A stretch of 64,000 nucleotides of DNA from Bacillota bacterium. Lineage in GTDB: Bacteria; Bacillota; Clostridia; Peptostreptococcales; Anaerovoracaceae. The notes under the pieces were generated by a model that saw only the letters and a list, made by a program, of their open reading frames with translations, searched no databases and was not told where the DNA came from. The DNA is taken from positions 1 to 64,000 of the forward strand of contig JAFSUI010000001.1 in the NCBI GenBank assembly GCA_017445315.1, given 5' to 3'. Shown in pieces: positions 43,326 to 52,424 of this stretch. The position numbers and the translations under genes were made by a program. Every line of letters begins with the position of its first letter. Position 1 is the stretch's first letter.

Positions 43326-45848
43326 TTAGTTTACATCATTTCTTGCAAGTATCTCCGCGGGAGTTTTTCTCATTGTTCCATAGACAGGAAGAAGTCCCGC
43401 AAGAAGATTAAATATAAGTACCAGCGCAAAGCTTCCTAGGAATATCCAGATATTCATTTTATAGGAGCCCATCATCTTTGATACTGCGTTTAGTACATAA
43501 GCCATTCCGAGCATTCCCGGAAGCGCGGTGAGAAGAGTGATTGCGATTACCTCGCCCGAGAACATCTTATATATATCCCCTTTCTTTAGTCCGACAGCTC
43601 TTAGCACGCCGACCTCTTTGATTCTTGAGAGGAATGACGCTCTGAGAATCAAATAGATTTCTATGAGCGAGATTATTATGATGATTGCTGCCATGAGCTC
43701 TATCTTTAATATGTTGGCGCTCGCAACCTCCATATACTCGTTTCTGCTATGCTCATATAGGTCAATTAGTTCATAGCTTCCATCATCAAGATCAATCATC
43801 GCTTCACTTTTATCATGCGGGCAAATAGTATATACGTCGTAATACTGAAGCTTTGATTCAAACACGGTCTTGTCGTTTGCGTAGAAGCCCATTCCGCTTC
43901 TGTCATCATGGTAGAAGCCGCTTACGATTAACGGATTTCCGTTAAGCATCTCTACGACATCCCCAATCTCGGCGGAACCTTTATATAGATCCGGTATCAA
44001 AACCTCATAGTCGTTTTCCGGAAGATTTCCTTCTACGAGGTATTTTTCTTTATCGCCTTCGAGCGAAGTATATGGTGCAATCTCTCCTTCCGATGTGGAG
44101 AGAGGTCCGGTCATTGTGTTTCCGACATAGATTCCCATATCGTATATGCAAAGCGGAATAAGAAGATCTCTATCAACATAAACGACAGGCTGCACTGTGT
44201 CGCTAATTCCAACTATTGTTAAGTCCGCCACATACTGAGAATGCTTGAGCGTTCCTCCGAGTACGTCGTCAAGCGACTTCATTCCGAGTTCCTTTGCAGA
44301 TCTATCTTCGATAAGAGAATGTACTGCAATTAGTTTATCGATAACTATCTCATTCGGTGCGGTCGGCATGCGGCCTAAAATCAAGTCTTCTTCGTTTAGC
44401 AATGCGTTATCCGTAACAACTCCGGCGACTGTCACGCAGTTAAATGATGCCTGCTCGTATTTATCCAGAGGAAAAGCAAAGCTTACTGAGCCGGATCCCG
44501 GAAGAACATAGTTGGTCGCAGGGTCTTCCGCGTATCGCTCGTAGTTCATTGGATTTGCGAATGCCACACGCGCCTCTATATACTCGCGATTGCTGGATAT
44601 GAACATATCGTCTGTTATGGTTCTTACGCCGATCACATTGCTTATTGCATAGATAACAAAGACTGACGCAAGGACAAATCCAAGAAGAAGTATCTTCTTA
44701 AGCTTTGAGTATCCGAAGACCTTTAAGAAGCCGGCCTTGATTGTTGTCCAAAGATTATAGATGCTTCTATATTTTGCTTTGGCGGGAACTCCTATTTGAT
44801 TGGCGGGGTTATTATATCTTTCGTCGGTTCCACGATAAACATCCTCGTAATCAAATTCGTATTTGTCCATGATCTCGCGGGAGAGGCCTTCGTAATGCTC
44901 GTCCAGCATCTCCACGTTATCATGACCGATTGCAAGGCGTCCACCTGTGTCTATATATATATTTCCGTTTCTTACGGCAATCTTAATCGGCGGTATTTCT
45001 CCGGGATTATCCGCAAAGAGTTCAATTGCAGGCTTTGAAGAGGCTTCATCACTCTGCGATTCTTGCTGTGCTTCTGCACTTACTCCGCTCTCCGTCAGCA
45101 TCTCGTGATACTTCATATCGCGGAGATAAATTCTTGAATCGATTCTATAGTCTAGGCTTCCGGCATGTTCGTTTTCTCTATCTGAAACGATTTTTCCGTC
45201 AACGATTTCTATGATTCTGTCAGCATAAAATTCTGCAATTTGTCTCTCGTGTGTAACCAGAATTACGAGCTTGTCCCTTGAGATTGCTTTGATGATATTC
45301 ATTATCTCAATAGTATTGCTGCTATCGAGATTTCCCGTCGGCTCGTCCGCAATGATTATTCGCGGATTCTTTACAATCGCTCTTGCTATTCCGACTCTCT
45401 GGCGCTCACCACCTGAAAGCATCTTTACGGGACGATTTCTATAGCGCGCTATTCCGAGTCTCTCCAAGATATACATTACTCGCTCTTCTATTGCGGCTTT
45501 TCCGGTGAATCCCGTCATCCTGAGTGCGAGTGCAACATTGGCATAGACTGTTGCATCTTCTATTAGATTATAGTTTTGGAAGATGTAACCAATATTGGCG
45601 TTTCTGATTTCATCGCGCGCTGAGCTCGTCCTTCTTGTAATGCGCTCGCCGTCCAGCATAATCATTCCGCTATCTACGTTATCTAGTGCGCCGATAGCAT
45701 TAAGAAGCGTCGTCTTTCCACAACCGGAATTACCGAGGAAGGTAACAAGGCCTTTATCCGCAAGCGTGATAGAGGTGTCGTCAATTGCGCGGATTTCGTT
45801 TTCTTTGTTCTTGTTAAAAAACTTGTTTACATGCTCTAGTCTAATCAC
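43326..45848 (-). CDS. MacB/FtsX-type ABC transporter, ATPase fused to permease (second of pair)
   Basis: An 840-residue protein. Residues 1-225 are the ATPase (FLGNSGCGKTTLLNAIGALD, signature LSGGERQRVGIARAI, ADEPTGNLDSSN). A linker of about 150 residues precedes the first membrane helix near residue 385 (ILLLGFVLASVFVIYAISNVIG). A large external domain follows, and then three membrane helices at the C-terminus (ELMAAIIIIISLIEIYLIL; MLGMAYVLNAVSKMMGSY; FALVLIFNLLAGLLPVYG) of the FtsX type. Such transporters are mechanotransmission pumps for lipoproteins, peptides or antibiotics. It starts three bases after the preceding similar gene, so the two probably form a heterodimer. The substrate cannot be told. 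Confidence 0.9.
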   Translation of the reverse strand: MIRLEHVNKFFNKNKENEIRAIDDTSITLADKGLVTFLGNSGCGKTTLLNAIGALDNVDSGMIMLDGERITRRTSSARDEIRNANIGYIFQNYNLIEDATVYANVALALRMTGFTGKAAIEERVMYILERLGIARYRNRPVKMLSGGERQRVGIARAIVKNPRIIIADEPTGNLDSSNTIEIMNIIKAISRDKLVILVTHERQIAEFYADRIIEIVDGKIVSDRENEHAGSLDYRIDSRIYLRDMKYHEMLTESGVSAEAQQESQSDEASSKPAIELFADNPGEIPPIKIAVRNGNIYIDTGGRLAIGHDNVEMLDEHYEGLSREIMDKYEFDYEDVYRGTDERYNNPANQIGVPAKAKYRSIYNLWTTIKAGFLKVFGYSKLKKILLLGFVLASVFVIYAISNVIGVRTITDDMFISSNREYIEARVAFANPMNYERYAEDPATNYVLPGSGSVSFAFPLDKYEQASFNCVTVAGVVTDNALLNEEDLILGRMPTAPNEIVIDKLIAVHSLIEDRSAKELGMKSLDDVLGGTLKHSQYVADLTIVGISDTVQPVVYVDRDLLIPLCIYDMGIYVGNTMTGPLSTSEGEIAPYTSLEGDKEKYLVEGNLPENDYEVLIPDLYKGSAEIGDVVEMLNGNPLIVSGFYHDDRSGMGFYANDKTVFESKLQYYDVYTICPHDKSEAMIDLDDGSYELIDLYEHSRNEYMEVASANILKIELMAAIIIIISLIEIYLILRASFLSRIKEVGVLRAVGLKKGDIYKMFSGEVIAITLLTALPGMLGMAYVLNAVSKMMGSYKMNIWIFLGSFALVLIFNLLAGLLPVYGTMRKTPAEILARNDVN

Positions 45849-45851
45849 GGC

Positions 45852-48185
45852 TTACACCTCCTCTCTATATGCGTTCATCGCAGTTTGCTTGAACATCTGG
45901 GCGGAATATCTAGCCGCAAGAAGTATCGTCATAAAGAGCACGACCAGATAAAGTATCACGTAGTCGGTCGGACTTATATACCTAATCAGTCTAACCGCAT
46001 ACGCAGGAAGTATGCTGGATCCGGCCATGGTTATCTTTATCATTATCGCAAGACAGATTACAAATGCTATATGGAATACAACAAGTAGTTCCGCAAGTAA
46101 AGTTCCCGAGCATGCGCCTTTGCTTCCTCCGAGCATTCTTACCGTTGAGTAATAAACGTTCTGCGACTTCATTATTAATTTGGTTATGAAATAGACAACA
46201 AAGAAGAGAACCGCAAGGAGGAATACTATTACGATTATTCTCATGGCTCTGATAAGCGCTTTTTCTAGTGGGTGTTCTTTGTCTGCTGTTTCGTTTAGAT
46301 AAAGAGCTTCGTAGCCCATCGTCTCAAGAACCGCTCTTGTTTCCGCCTGATATAGTGACGATTCTAGCATTGCGCTTACCTGCTTCACAGGTGGCGCCTC
46401 GTAGAGCGCCCAAAGGTCTTCAGGATTTACACGGATTCTTTCATCGTCATCATTAACCTTGACGATTGTTAATTCCTTGGTTCTGTCAAAGGTGTTTTTT
46501 CTTACGCGCAAGGTTATCTTGCCCACGCTTGATCCTCCGGAAAGACCGAGCGAAACATTATTCTCGGCCTCGCTTACAAGGTCTGAAACAAAGCGCGGAA
46601 TCTCTACCGTTCCCTTAGCAATGCTTTCATCTGCAACGAGCCAAACATCGTCATAATAACTATATCCGACTTTGAGTATTCTATCTCCTGCCTTTGCTTC
46701 TGTGATGGTTCCTCCGATGACGGCAAGTTTTTCAACTCTATTGATGCCCTCTTCTGTCATGATAAGATTGCCTTCGGTCCATAGTCCGCTGCTGTTTGGT
46801 TCTTTCTTAAAGAAAGTAATCCCTACGATATCTACCGGCATATTAAGTCCGTCTGCCGGGAAGCCGCCGCCAAACATAGGCTCGAGATAAGATGTTACGC
46901 TCATGAGCTCGTCCATCTTATTTTCTGCGGTCCAGCTTGACTCTCTAAGCACCATGACCGCTTCATTTTCATTTTCCGGTAGGCGTCCCACGACAAGCTC
47001 TCCCTCCGGGAGTGCGTTCAGTCCTTTTATAAACGAGGATATCCAGTAATCCACTTCCTCATACTCAAATTCTCCGCCGTAATAATCGCTATATCCGAGA
47101 TAGCTTGAAATCGCGGAGTTATCTGTAACATCAAAGGGCCTATCAAGAAGAATGTCATGTTTTTCTACATAAGAAATATTATCTAGCGCTTCTATTTCTT
47201 CAATTTCTTTTTCTGTGAACTCCGTTCCGTCCGGTTTGGTTAGAACCACTCTCTCCGGAGAAACATTTTCAAATGTCATGCCCCAAACATTGGTGCTTAA
47301 ACCTTCTCTCATTCCGATGTATGCGGAATAGCTCGCGAAGGTTCCCGTGGTGAGGAAGATGAAAACAAAGAGCAGAAGTATAAACTTGGCAGGAAGGCTA
47401 AACGCGTTCCTTGTTCCAAGCCTAAGGGTATTCTTTTTTGAGAGTGCGCCGTGCCTTGCTTCGTTGACACTTGGCGCTTCGACTTTTTCTTCCGGCACAA
47501 TCTGTGTGTGCTTAATGCGCTTATCTTCTGCGATGCGTCCGTCATGCATGCTGATCTTACGCGTGATATATGGCTCAACCTGTTCATAGTTATGCGTAAC
47601 TATGATGATGAGTTTTTCTTTTGAAATGCTTGCGAGGAGCTTTATTATATCCTGAGCGGATGCGACATCCAGGTTTCCCGTAGGTTCGTCCGCAACGATT
47701 ATCGGAGTCTCTTTTGCGAGCGCACGGGCGATTGCAACGCGCTGCTTTTGACCTCCTGAGAGTTTGCTCGTCTTGGTATTTCTATATGCAGTAAGACCAA
47801 CGCGGTCGATAATTGAATCAACGCGTTCTTTGATCTCCGAATCCTCGTAGCCCGAAAGAAGAAGAACCATCTCAACATTCTGATACACCGTATAGTGATT
47901 TATCAGATTGAATGTCTGAAAGATGTTTCCGATATGGCGCTTTCTGTATTCCTCTAGGTCGCTAGCGCCATAGCCGCTCGTGGGCTGGCCATAGATATAC
48001 ATCTCACCTTCTTCGTATGAGTCGAGTCCCGAAATGACATTAAGAAGTGTTGATTTACCGCTTCCGGATTCTCCCGTGATAGCAACAAATTCGCCTATTT
48101 CAAAATCAAGGCTTACTTGCGAGAATCCCGCGGTTACGACACCGTTCTGAGAATAGAACTTTGATACTTTGTCTAGTTTTAGCAT
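45852..48185 (-). CDS. MacB/FtsX-type ABC transporter, ATPase fused to permease (first of pair)
   Basis: About 777 residues with the same architecture as its neighbour. The ATPase is at the N-terminus (AITGESGSGKSTLLNVISGLD, LSGGQKQRVAIARALA, ADEPTGNLDVASAQ), and one helix lies near residue 275 (AKFILLLFVFIFLTTGTFAS). It has a large extracellular domain and three C-terminal helices (RAMRIIVIVFLLAVLFFVVYF; AELLVVFHIAFVICLAIM; VILYLVVLFMTILLAA). I start at the ATG preceded by AAAGGAGC; sixty bases of open frame upstream carry no homology. No two-component system or peptide gene is linked, unlike the Bce-type exporters. Confidence 0.9.
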   Translation of the reverse strand: MLKLDKVSKFYSQNGVVTAGFSQVSLDFEIGEFVAITGESGSGKSTLLNVISGLDSYEEGEMYIYGQPTSGYGASDLEEYRKRHIGNIFQTFNLINHYTVYQNVEMVLLLSGYEDSEIKERVDSIIDRVGLTAYRNTKTSKLSGGQKQRVAIARALAKETPIIVADEPTGNLDVASAQDIIKLLASISKEKLIIIVTHNYEQVEPYITRKISMHDGRIAEDKRIKHTQIVPEEKVEAPSVNEARHGALSKKNTLRLGTRNAFSLPAKFILLLFVFIFLTTGTFASYSAYIGMREGLSTNVWGMTFENVSPERVVLTKPDGTEFTEKEIEEIEALDNISYVEKHDILLDRPFDVTDNSAISSYLGYSDYYGGEFEYEEVDYWISSFIKGLNALPEGELVVGRLPENENEAVMVLRESSWTAENKMDELMSVTSYLEPMFGGGFPADGLNMPVDIVGITFFKKEPNSSGLWTEGNLIMTEEGINRVEKLAVIGGTITEAKAGDRILKVGYSYYDDVWLVADESIAKGTVEIPRFVSDLVSEAENNVSLGLSGGSSVGKITLRVRKNTFDRTKELTIVKVNDDDERIRVNPEDLWALYEAPPVKQVSAMLESSLYQAETRAVLETMGYEALYLNETADKEHPLEKALIRAMRIIVIVFLLAVLFFVVYFITKLIMKSQNVYYSTVRMLGGSKGACSGTLLAELLVVFHIAFVICLAIMIKITMAGSSILPAYAVRLIRYISPTDYVILYLVVLFMTILLAARYSAQMFKQTAMNAYREEV

Positions 48186-48335
48186 TGATGCTCCTTTCCG
48201 CACCACATGTATAACTTTGCTATTTTTACGAGTACATCTTAACAAACCAAAATAGCCCGAGCAATAAGCCCGAGCCCTTATTAAATCTTTGTTCCGTTAA
48301 TCTTAAGAATTGTAAGAAACGTGCATTCCTTCCGG

Positions 48336-49070
48336 TTATTCTCCGTGTGATATGCTTCCATCTCCTGTTATATCTATCTTCTCTCCACCGACTGCCTCCG
48401 GATTTCCAAAATTAAAAAGGAGGAAGTCTTTGTTCCTGGCAAGGAGCTCTCTCACTTCCTGCCTTGCCTGGTTTCTGAATTTGCTCTGCGATGCGCTTAC
48501 GCCGAGAGCTTCTATTCCCATCTTTTCTGCATTGAAGATGGATCTATACTCGTGAAATTTCTGCGTAACTATGACGGCTCTCTTCACAGAAAATATATTC
48601 ACTGCTCTTATCATGGATTCACTTGTTGAGAAACCTGCATGGTCACAAAATACATCTTCAGGCGGAACTCCTTCTCCGAGCGTATAGACAAGCATGGCGT
48701 GGATCTCGTTATACTCTACCTGTCCATTATCACCCGTAAGAAGTATCTTGGGCGCGACTCCCTGGCGGTAAAGCGCAATCCCTGCATCAAGTCTATCCCT
48801 AAGCATATCTGAAGGCGTTTCACGATCTTCGATTCCGCATCCCAGGACGATTATGCACTCAGGATCTAGTTCCTTTATCTTGGTAAGCGCCTCATCAGAA
48901 AGTGCTTCGTCCTTATCCACTAAATCAAATACTATTTTATCCTTGGTTTTTTCTTGCACATGGCTATTAATCACCACAGAATAAAGCCCGACCGCAACGA
49001 TGAGCGTCACGATTGCGAAAATTATATAAAACAGTTTTCCTGCGCGTCTTTTCTCACTCTTATTTCCCAT
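48336..49070 (-). CDS. SanA/YdcF-family (DUF218) membrane protein
   Basis: A 244-residue protein. A single N-terminal membrane helix (LFYIIFAIVTLIVAVGLYSVV) anchors an external DUF218 domain: ECIIVLGCGIEDRETPSDML, RLDAGIALYRQGVAPKILLTG, FCDHAGFSTSESMIRAVN and AVIVTQKFHEYRSIF. SanA-type proteins affect envelope permeability and vancomycin sensitivity in enterobacteria; the biochemical activity is uncertain. The ribosome binding site is weak (AAAGGGAAA at longer distance). It is separated from the ABC pair by about 150 bases. Confidence 0.87.
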   Translation of the reverse strand: MGNKSEKRRAGKLFYIIFAIVTLIVAVGLYSVVINSHVQEKTKDKIVFDLVDKDEALSDEALTKIKELDPECIIVLGCGIEDRETPSDMLRDRLDAGIALYRQGVAPKILLTGDNGQVEYNEIHAMLVYTLGEGVPPEDVFCDHAGFSTSESMIRAVNIFSVKRAVIVTQKFHEYRSIFNAEKMGIEALGVSASQSKFRNQARQEVRELLARNKDFLLFNFGNPEAVGGEKIDITGDGSISHGE

Positions 49071-49110
49071 TTTTAAATTTCCCTTTTTATTGTCTTTAGA
49101 AATTGCCGGT

Positions 49111-49330
49111 CATAATTACCTTCAAGCAACAGCACATATTACTGTCTCTGCCACCTCGTCGCTGGCAATTATATACTCGCCAATTTGAACCTTTGGAAGA
49201 TTGCTCGAAAGGCTTCGCCTCGAGCCAACTTCACAAAGCTTCTTCATTGCCATCGTATAATTGCAGCGCTCCTCGAAAGGACCGAGACAGTAATATATAC
49301 CGTCGCTTACGGCACTTATGTCCGGCAATT
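49111..49330. repeat. Long palindromic element C
   Basis: An imperfect palindrome of 220 bases between the SanA-like gene and aroB. Outer arms AATTGCCGGTCATAATTACC and its near-complement (49311-49330) match at 17 of 20 positions. ATATTACTGTCTC pairs with GAGACAGTAATAT, and GGCAATTATA with TATAATTGC. The tip CTCGAAAGGCTTCGCCTCGAG and its flanks are nearly identical to element B (18979-19187), whereas the outer stems differ in sequence but conserve pairing. Confidence 0.88.
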
Positions 49331-49362
49331 TATATGTCAATACTGGCGAAAATTTCAACTAA

Positions 49363-49372
49363 GTGGTAATAT
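49363..49372 (+). promoter_or_regulatory. Extended -10 directly before aroB
   Basis: TGGTAATAT (49364-49372) fits an extended -10 box, and the aroB ATG begins six bases later. No good ribosome binding site is present (AAGTGG at most), so aroB may also be translated from a leaderless message. Confidence 0.4.
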
Positions 49373-49378
49373 TATTGT

Positions 49379-50422
49379 ATGAAACGAATACAAATAACTA
49401 CACCAACTTCATACGATATCATTATCGAACCCGGCGCACTAAGTCGCGTTGGTGAATTCCTCTCGGAATTATATACGCCGCGAAAGGTTTGCATTATTGC
49501 TGATAGCACTGCGGGTAGCCTCTATTGCGAGACCGTATCCAATGCGCTTAAGGAAGCAGGCTTTACTCCATCCAGGGTTCTCTTTCCTGCGGGCGAACAC
49601 TCCAAGAATCTCACTACATATGCGAATGTCCTTGAGGCTCTTGCTTCTGAGAATCTCTCGCGAAGCGATGTTGTGATTTCTCTCGGCGGCGGTGTTGCCA
49701 CGGATATTGCGGGCTTTGTTGCCGGAACGTATATGAGAGGAATCGACCTTGTTCATATTCCGACGACATTCCTCTCTGCGATGGACGCATCTATCGGCGG
49801 AAAGGCTGCCGTAAATCTTCTTCAGGGCAAGAACCTTGCCGGAATTTTCTGGGCGCCGCGTCTTGTCATTTGCGATCCTGATACATTTAAGAATCTTAGA
49901 CAGACGCAGGTTCATGACGGACTCGCAGAAGGCGTTAAGAATGCCGTTGTCTCGGATGCCAGCCTTATTCCAAGAATCCAAAATGGCGATCTTGAATATA
50001 TGCTTGAGCGAAGTCTCTCAATTAAGAAGTCTCTTGTTGAAGTAGATGAGAGAGATCAGGGCCTTCGTCAGCTTCTTAACTTTGGTCATACGATTGGTCA
50101 CTGCATAGAGAAGGCATCGTCTTATAGCGTTTCGCATGGTCAGGCCGTTGCTATCGGAATGATTGCAGAAGCAAAGGCCGCATTTGGAATGGGCTATACA
50201 AATACCGATATCAGTGGCGAGCTTACGAAGATTCTTTCTGGGCTCGGGCTTCCGACTGAACTAAGATATACCGCTGAAGAACTCTACCCCTTTGCCCTAA
50301 TCGATAAGAAGATTTCCGATGGTATGATTTCTATCGTGGTTCCCGAAGCAATCGGAAAATGTACCCTCAAAAAAATCACTCTCGCAGAGCTCGGCGAATA
50401 CCTCTATCAGGCATGTCGCTAA
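49379..50422 (+). CDS. aroB: 3-dehydroquinate synthase
   Basis: A 347-residue NAD- and zinc-dependent enzyme of the shikimate pathway. Motifs: VISLGGGVATDIAGFVAGTY, IPTTFLSAMDASIGGKAAVN, LAEGVKNAVVSD and the metal-binding NFGHTIGHCIEKAS. Full length, with a normal start MKRIQITTPTSYDIIIEPGAL. No other aro gene is nearby. It is a single plus-strand gene whose last bases overlap the convergent rsmA end by four. The close spacing of the -10 box to the ATG suggests a leaderless transcript. Confidence 0.95.
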   Translation: MKRIQITTPTSYDIIIEPGALSRVGEFLSELYTPRKVCIIADSTAGSLYCETVSNALKEAGFTPSRVLFPAGEHSKNLTTYANVLEALASENLSRSDVVISLGGGVATDIAGFVAGTYMRGIDLVHIPTTFLSAMDASIGGKAAVNLLQGKNLAGIFWAPRLVICDPDTFKNLRQTQVHDGLAEGVKNAVVSDASLIPRIQNGDLEYMLERSLSIKKSLVEVDERDQGLRQLLNFGHTIGHCIEKASSYSVSHGQAVAIGMIAEAKAAFGMGYTNTDISGELTKILSGLGLPTELRYTAEELYPFALIDKKISDGMISIVVPEAIGKCTLKKITLAELGEYLYQACR

Positions 50423-51270
50423 ACGCTCTTGCTGAAATAGTCGGATATTGAGCAGAAGTCCTGAAGACTCAGGGTTTCTGCTCTTCTTTTATTATCTATT
50501 CCAACGGCCTCAAGGCAGGCTGCAATTTCTTCTTTTGGATAGCCGGATGTGGATAGCGAATTTAAAATCGTTTTTCTTCTCTGGCTGAATCCCGCCTTTA
50601 CAAGTCTAAAGAAAAGCGCTTCATCAATCGGTTTTACGGCCGGTTCATCTCTTAATGTCAGTTTAAGTACTTCTGAATCAACCTTTGGCGCAGGGAAGAA
50701 ACTTTCGCGCGGAACCTCTATTATGGTTTCTGCAATCGTTCTATATTGAACAGCAACCGAAAGCGCTCCATATTCTTTCCCTCCGGGCTCAGCAAGGATT
50801 CTCTCCGCAACTTCCTTTTGCATCATCACAGTGATGCTCTCCGCATTAAGATTGCTCTCAAGTAGCTTCATCAAAATCGGAGTTGTTATATAATACGGAA
50901 GGTTTCCGATTATCTTTACGTTTTCTATTTTTACGTTATCTATCAATTCGTTAAGGTCTATCTTAAGAACGTCCTCGTTTATTATTTCTATATTCTTGTG
51001 CGCGGCAAGTGTAAATTCCAGGACAGGCAAAAGATCTTTATCGATTTCTATCGCGATAACCTTTCCGGCGTGCTTTGCGGCTTCGTCCGTAAGAACTCCA
51101 AAGCCGGGACCGATTTCAATCACGAGGTCTTTTTCTGAAACCTCTGCACCAGAAACAATCGCCCTTATTACTTCAGGATCGGTCAAAAAATTCTGCCCAA
51201 GACTTTTGCTGTTCTTGAATCCAAATTTCTGTTTTATTGCTTTGATTACCTGTGGTGAATATAGATCCAT
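50419..51270 (-). CDS. rsmA: 16S rRNA dimethyladenosine transferase
   Basis: A 283-residue KsgA/RsmA methyltransferase modifying the two adjacent adenines near the 3' end of 16S rRNA. Motifs: KSLGQNFLTDPEVIRAIV, VIEIGPGFGVLTDEAAKHAG, VIGNLPYYITTPILMKLLE (the NLPY catalytic motif) and FFPAPKVDSEVLKL. Standard length. Its first base coincides with the last of rnmV, the usual Firmicute pairing (rnmV-rsmA), so the two are cotranscribed. Confidence 0.97.
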   Translation of the reverse strand: MDLYSPQVIKAIKQKFGFKNSKSLGQNFLTDPEVIRAIVSGAEVSEKDLVIEIGPGFGVLTDEAAKHAGKVIAIEIDKDLLPVLEFTLAAHKNIEIINEDVLKIDLNELIDNVKIENVKIIGNLPYYITTPILMKLLESNLNAESITVMMQKEVAERILAEPGGKEYGALSVAVQYRTIAETIIEVPRESFFPAPKVDSEVLKLTLRDEPAVKPIDEALFFRLVKAGFSQRRKTILNSLSTSGYPKEEIAACLEAVGIDNKRRAETLSLQDFCSISDYFSKSV

Positions 51271-51869
51271 TATTTAATCCTTTTTATCGCTTCATCAAAG
51301 GCGGCTCTTTCTATTCCGAGTGTGTTCAGTTTATATAGAAGGCCTTTTGCGTTTGCGTAGCCGATACCGAGAATATCTCCGAGTTTTTCGCGTCGTTCTT
51401 TTGAACCTTCTCCTCCGGTGAGTCCTGCGATATCTAAGTCGCTCATCTTAAATATCTGTTCTACGGTGTTTCCGTTAGTCTCGGGGGCGATCTTTGCGCG
51501 TGATTTTTCAAGTGCCTCTCTTATATCTTCCGGTGATGCGTTTTCTATTCCGATATCGGTATAACCGGAAGAAGTTTTTTTCTCGCTCGCCTTCTCACGT
51601 GAAAGAAAAGCCTGCTTGGCGTCAGGAAATTTCTCTGTGATTTTTCTTCTTATTTCTTCTCCTGCATGATCGGGATCCGTGAAAACAATTATGCCGTAAT
51701 CCTTATAGGCGTTTTCAATCTTCTCCCAAGTGTTTTTAGATATACCAAAGCCGTGCGTCTCTATTGTAACTGCACGCACGGCTCTTCTTATCGCTTGGGT
51801 GTCATCGCGACCTTCTACAACGATGACCTCTGCTACCTTTGGTAATATATCATCCTTCGGATTGTTCAT
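51270..51869 (-). CDS. rnmV: Ribonuclease M5
   Basis: A 199-residue Toprim nuclease that trims the 5S rRNA precursor. The Toprim core shows EVIVVEGRDDTQAIRRAV, then IVFTDPDHAGEEIRRKI and KQAFLSREKA, followed by the family-specific C-terminal domain (LAGLTGGEGSKERREKLG and IGYANAKGLLYKLNTLGI). Full length. It lies four bases after the FtsB-like gene and overlaps rsmA. Confidence 0.95.
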   Translation of the reverse strand: MNNPKDDILPKVAEVIVVEGRDDTQAIRRAVRAVTIETHGFGISKNTWEKIENAYKDYGIIVFTDPDHAGEEIRRKITEKFPDAKQAFLSREKASEKKTSSGYTDIGIENASPEDIREALEKSRAKIAPETNGNTVEQIFKMSDLDIAGLTGGEGSKERREKLGDILGIGYANAKGLLYKLNTLGIERAAFDEAIKRIK

Positions 51870-51872
51870 CCC

Positions 51873-52424
51873 TTAATCCCCTGAGGACTCTTCTCCGCCC
51901 TCTGCATTTTCTTCTGATCCCTCTTCTGAATATGTTTCCTCGCCGGATTCCTCGCTGTATGATTCTTCTTGTACTTCTTGTACTACTTCTTCTTCCGGCA
52001 CTTCTTCTTGTACTTCTTCTACTTCTTGTGCTTCTTCTTGAACCTCTTCGGTTTCTGTTGTCTCTTCAGGTTCGTTCCATACCGGCTGCGTCGGAAGTTC
52101 TATATCCGTATTTCCGTTTTCATCCTTTGGATGTCCGCTTCCGTTTAGGATATAAAGAATCTCGCCAGGCTTAATCATGTGAAGAAGCTTTCTTGCTTGC
52201 TCCTCAATATAATCCAAGTCGTTTACGTTTTCTAGTTCAGCGGTTAGTTCGTCTCTCTTATCCGTAAGCTCGCTGTTCTTCTCCATGAGCTCACGTTTTT
52301 CAATAGAAAGACTGACGATATTTTTTACCACCAAAGCTATTCCGATAAGTAGGCCGATCACGAGAACAATCATGATCTTCCTGCCCAGGCTTAAATTTCT
52401 TTTGTTTCTCTTTCGGCTTGCCAT
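51873..52424 (-). CDS. FtsB/DivIC-family septum protein with acidic tail
   Basis: About 183 residues. I start at the ATG seven bases after GGAGG; this lies inside the end of dnaD (34-base overlap). A short basic start is followed by one membrane helix (IMIVLVIGLLIGIALVVKNI), a coiled coil (residues 38-72), and the septum-initiator segment LDYIEEQARKLLHMIKPGEI. The C-terminal third, about 70 residues, is a very acidic Glu/Val/Gln/Ser repeat tail (VEEVQEEVPEEEVVQEV, ESGEETYSEEGSEEN). FtsB and DivIC act in the divisome with FtsL and DivIB. The long acidic tail is not usual for the family. Confidence 0.82.
   Translation of the reverse strand: MASRKRNKRNLSLGRKIMIVLVIGLLIGIALVVKNIVSLSIEKRELMEKNSELTDKRDELTAELENVNDLDYIEEQARKLLHMIKPGEILYILNGSGHPKDENGNTDIELPTQPVWNEPEETTETEEVQEEAQEVEEVQEEVPEEEVVQEVQEESYSEESGEETYSEEGSEENAEGGEESSGD

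Noticed and set aside
48253..48285. GCCCGAGC repeats after the SanA-like gene as a terminator
   Set aside because: The two copies are in direct, not inverted, orientation, so no clean stem with a T run forms.
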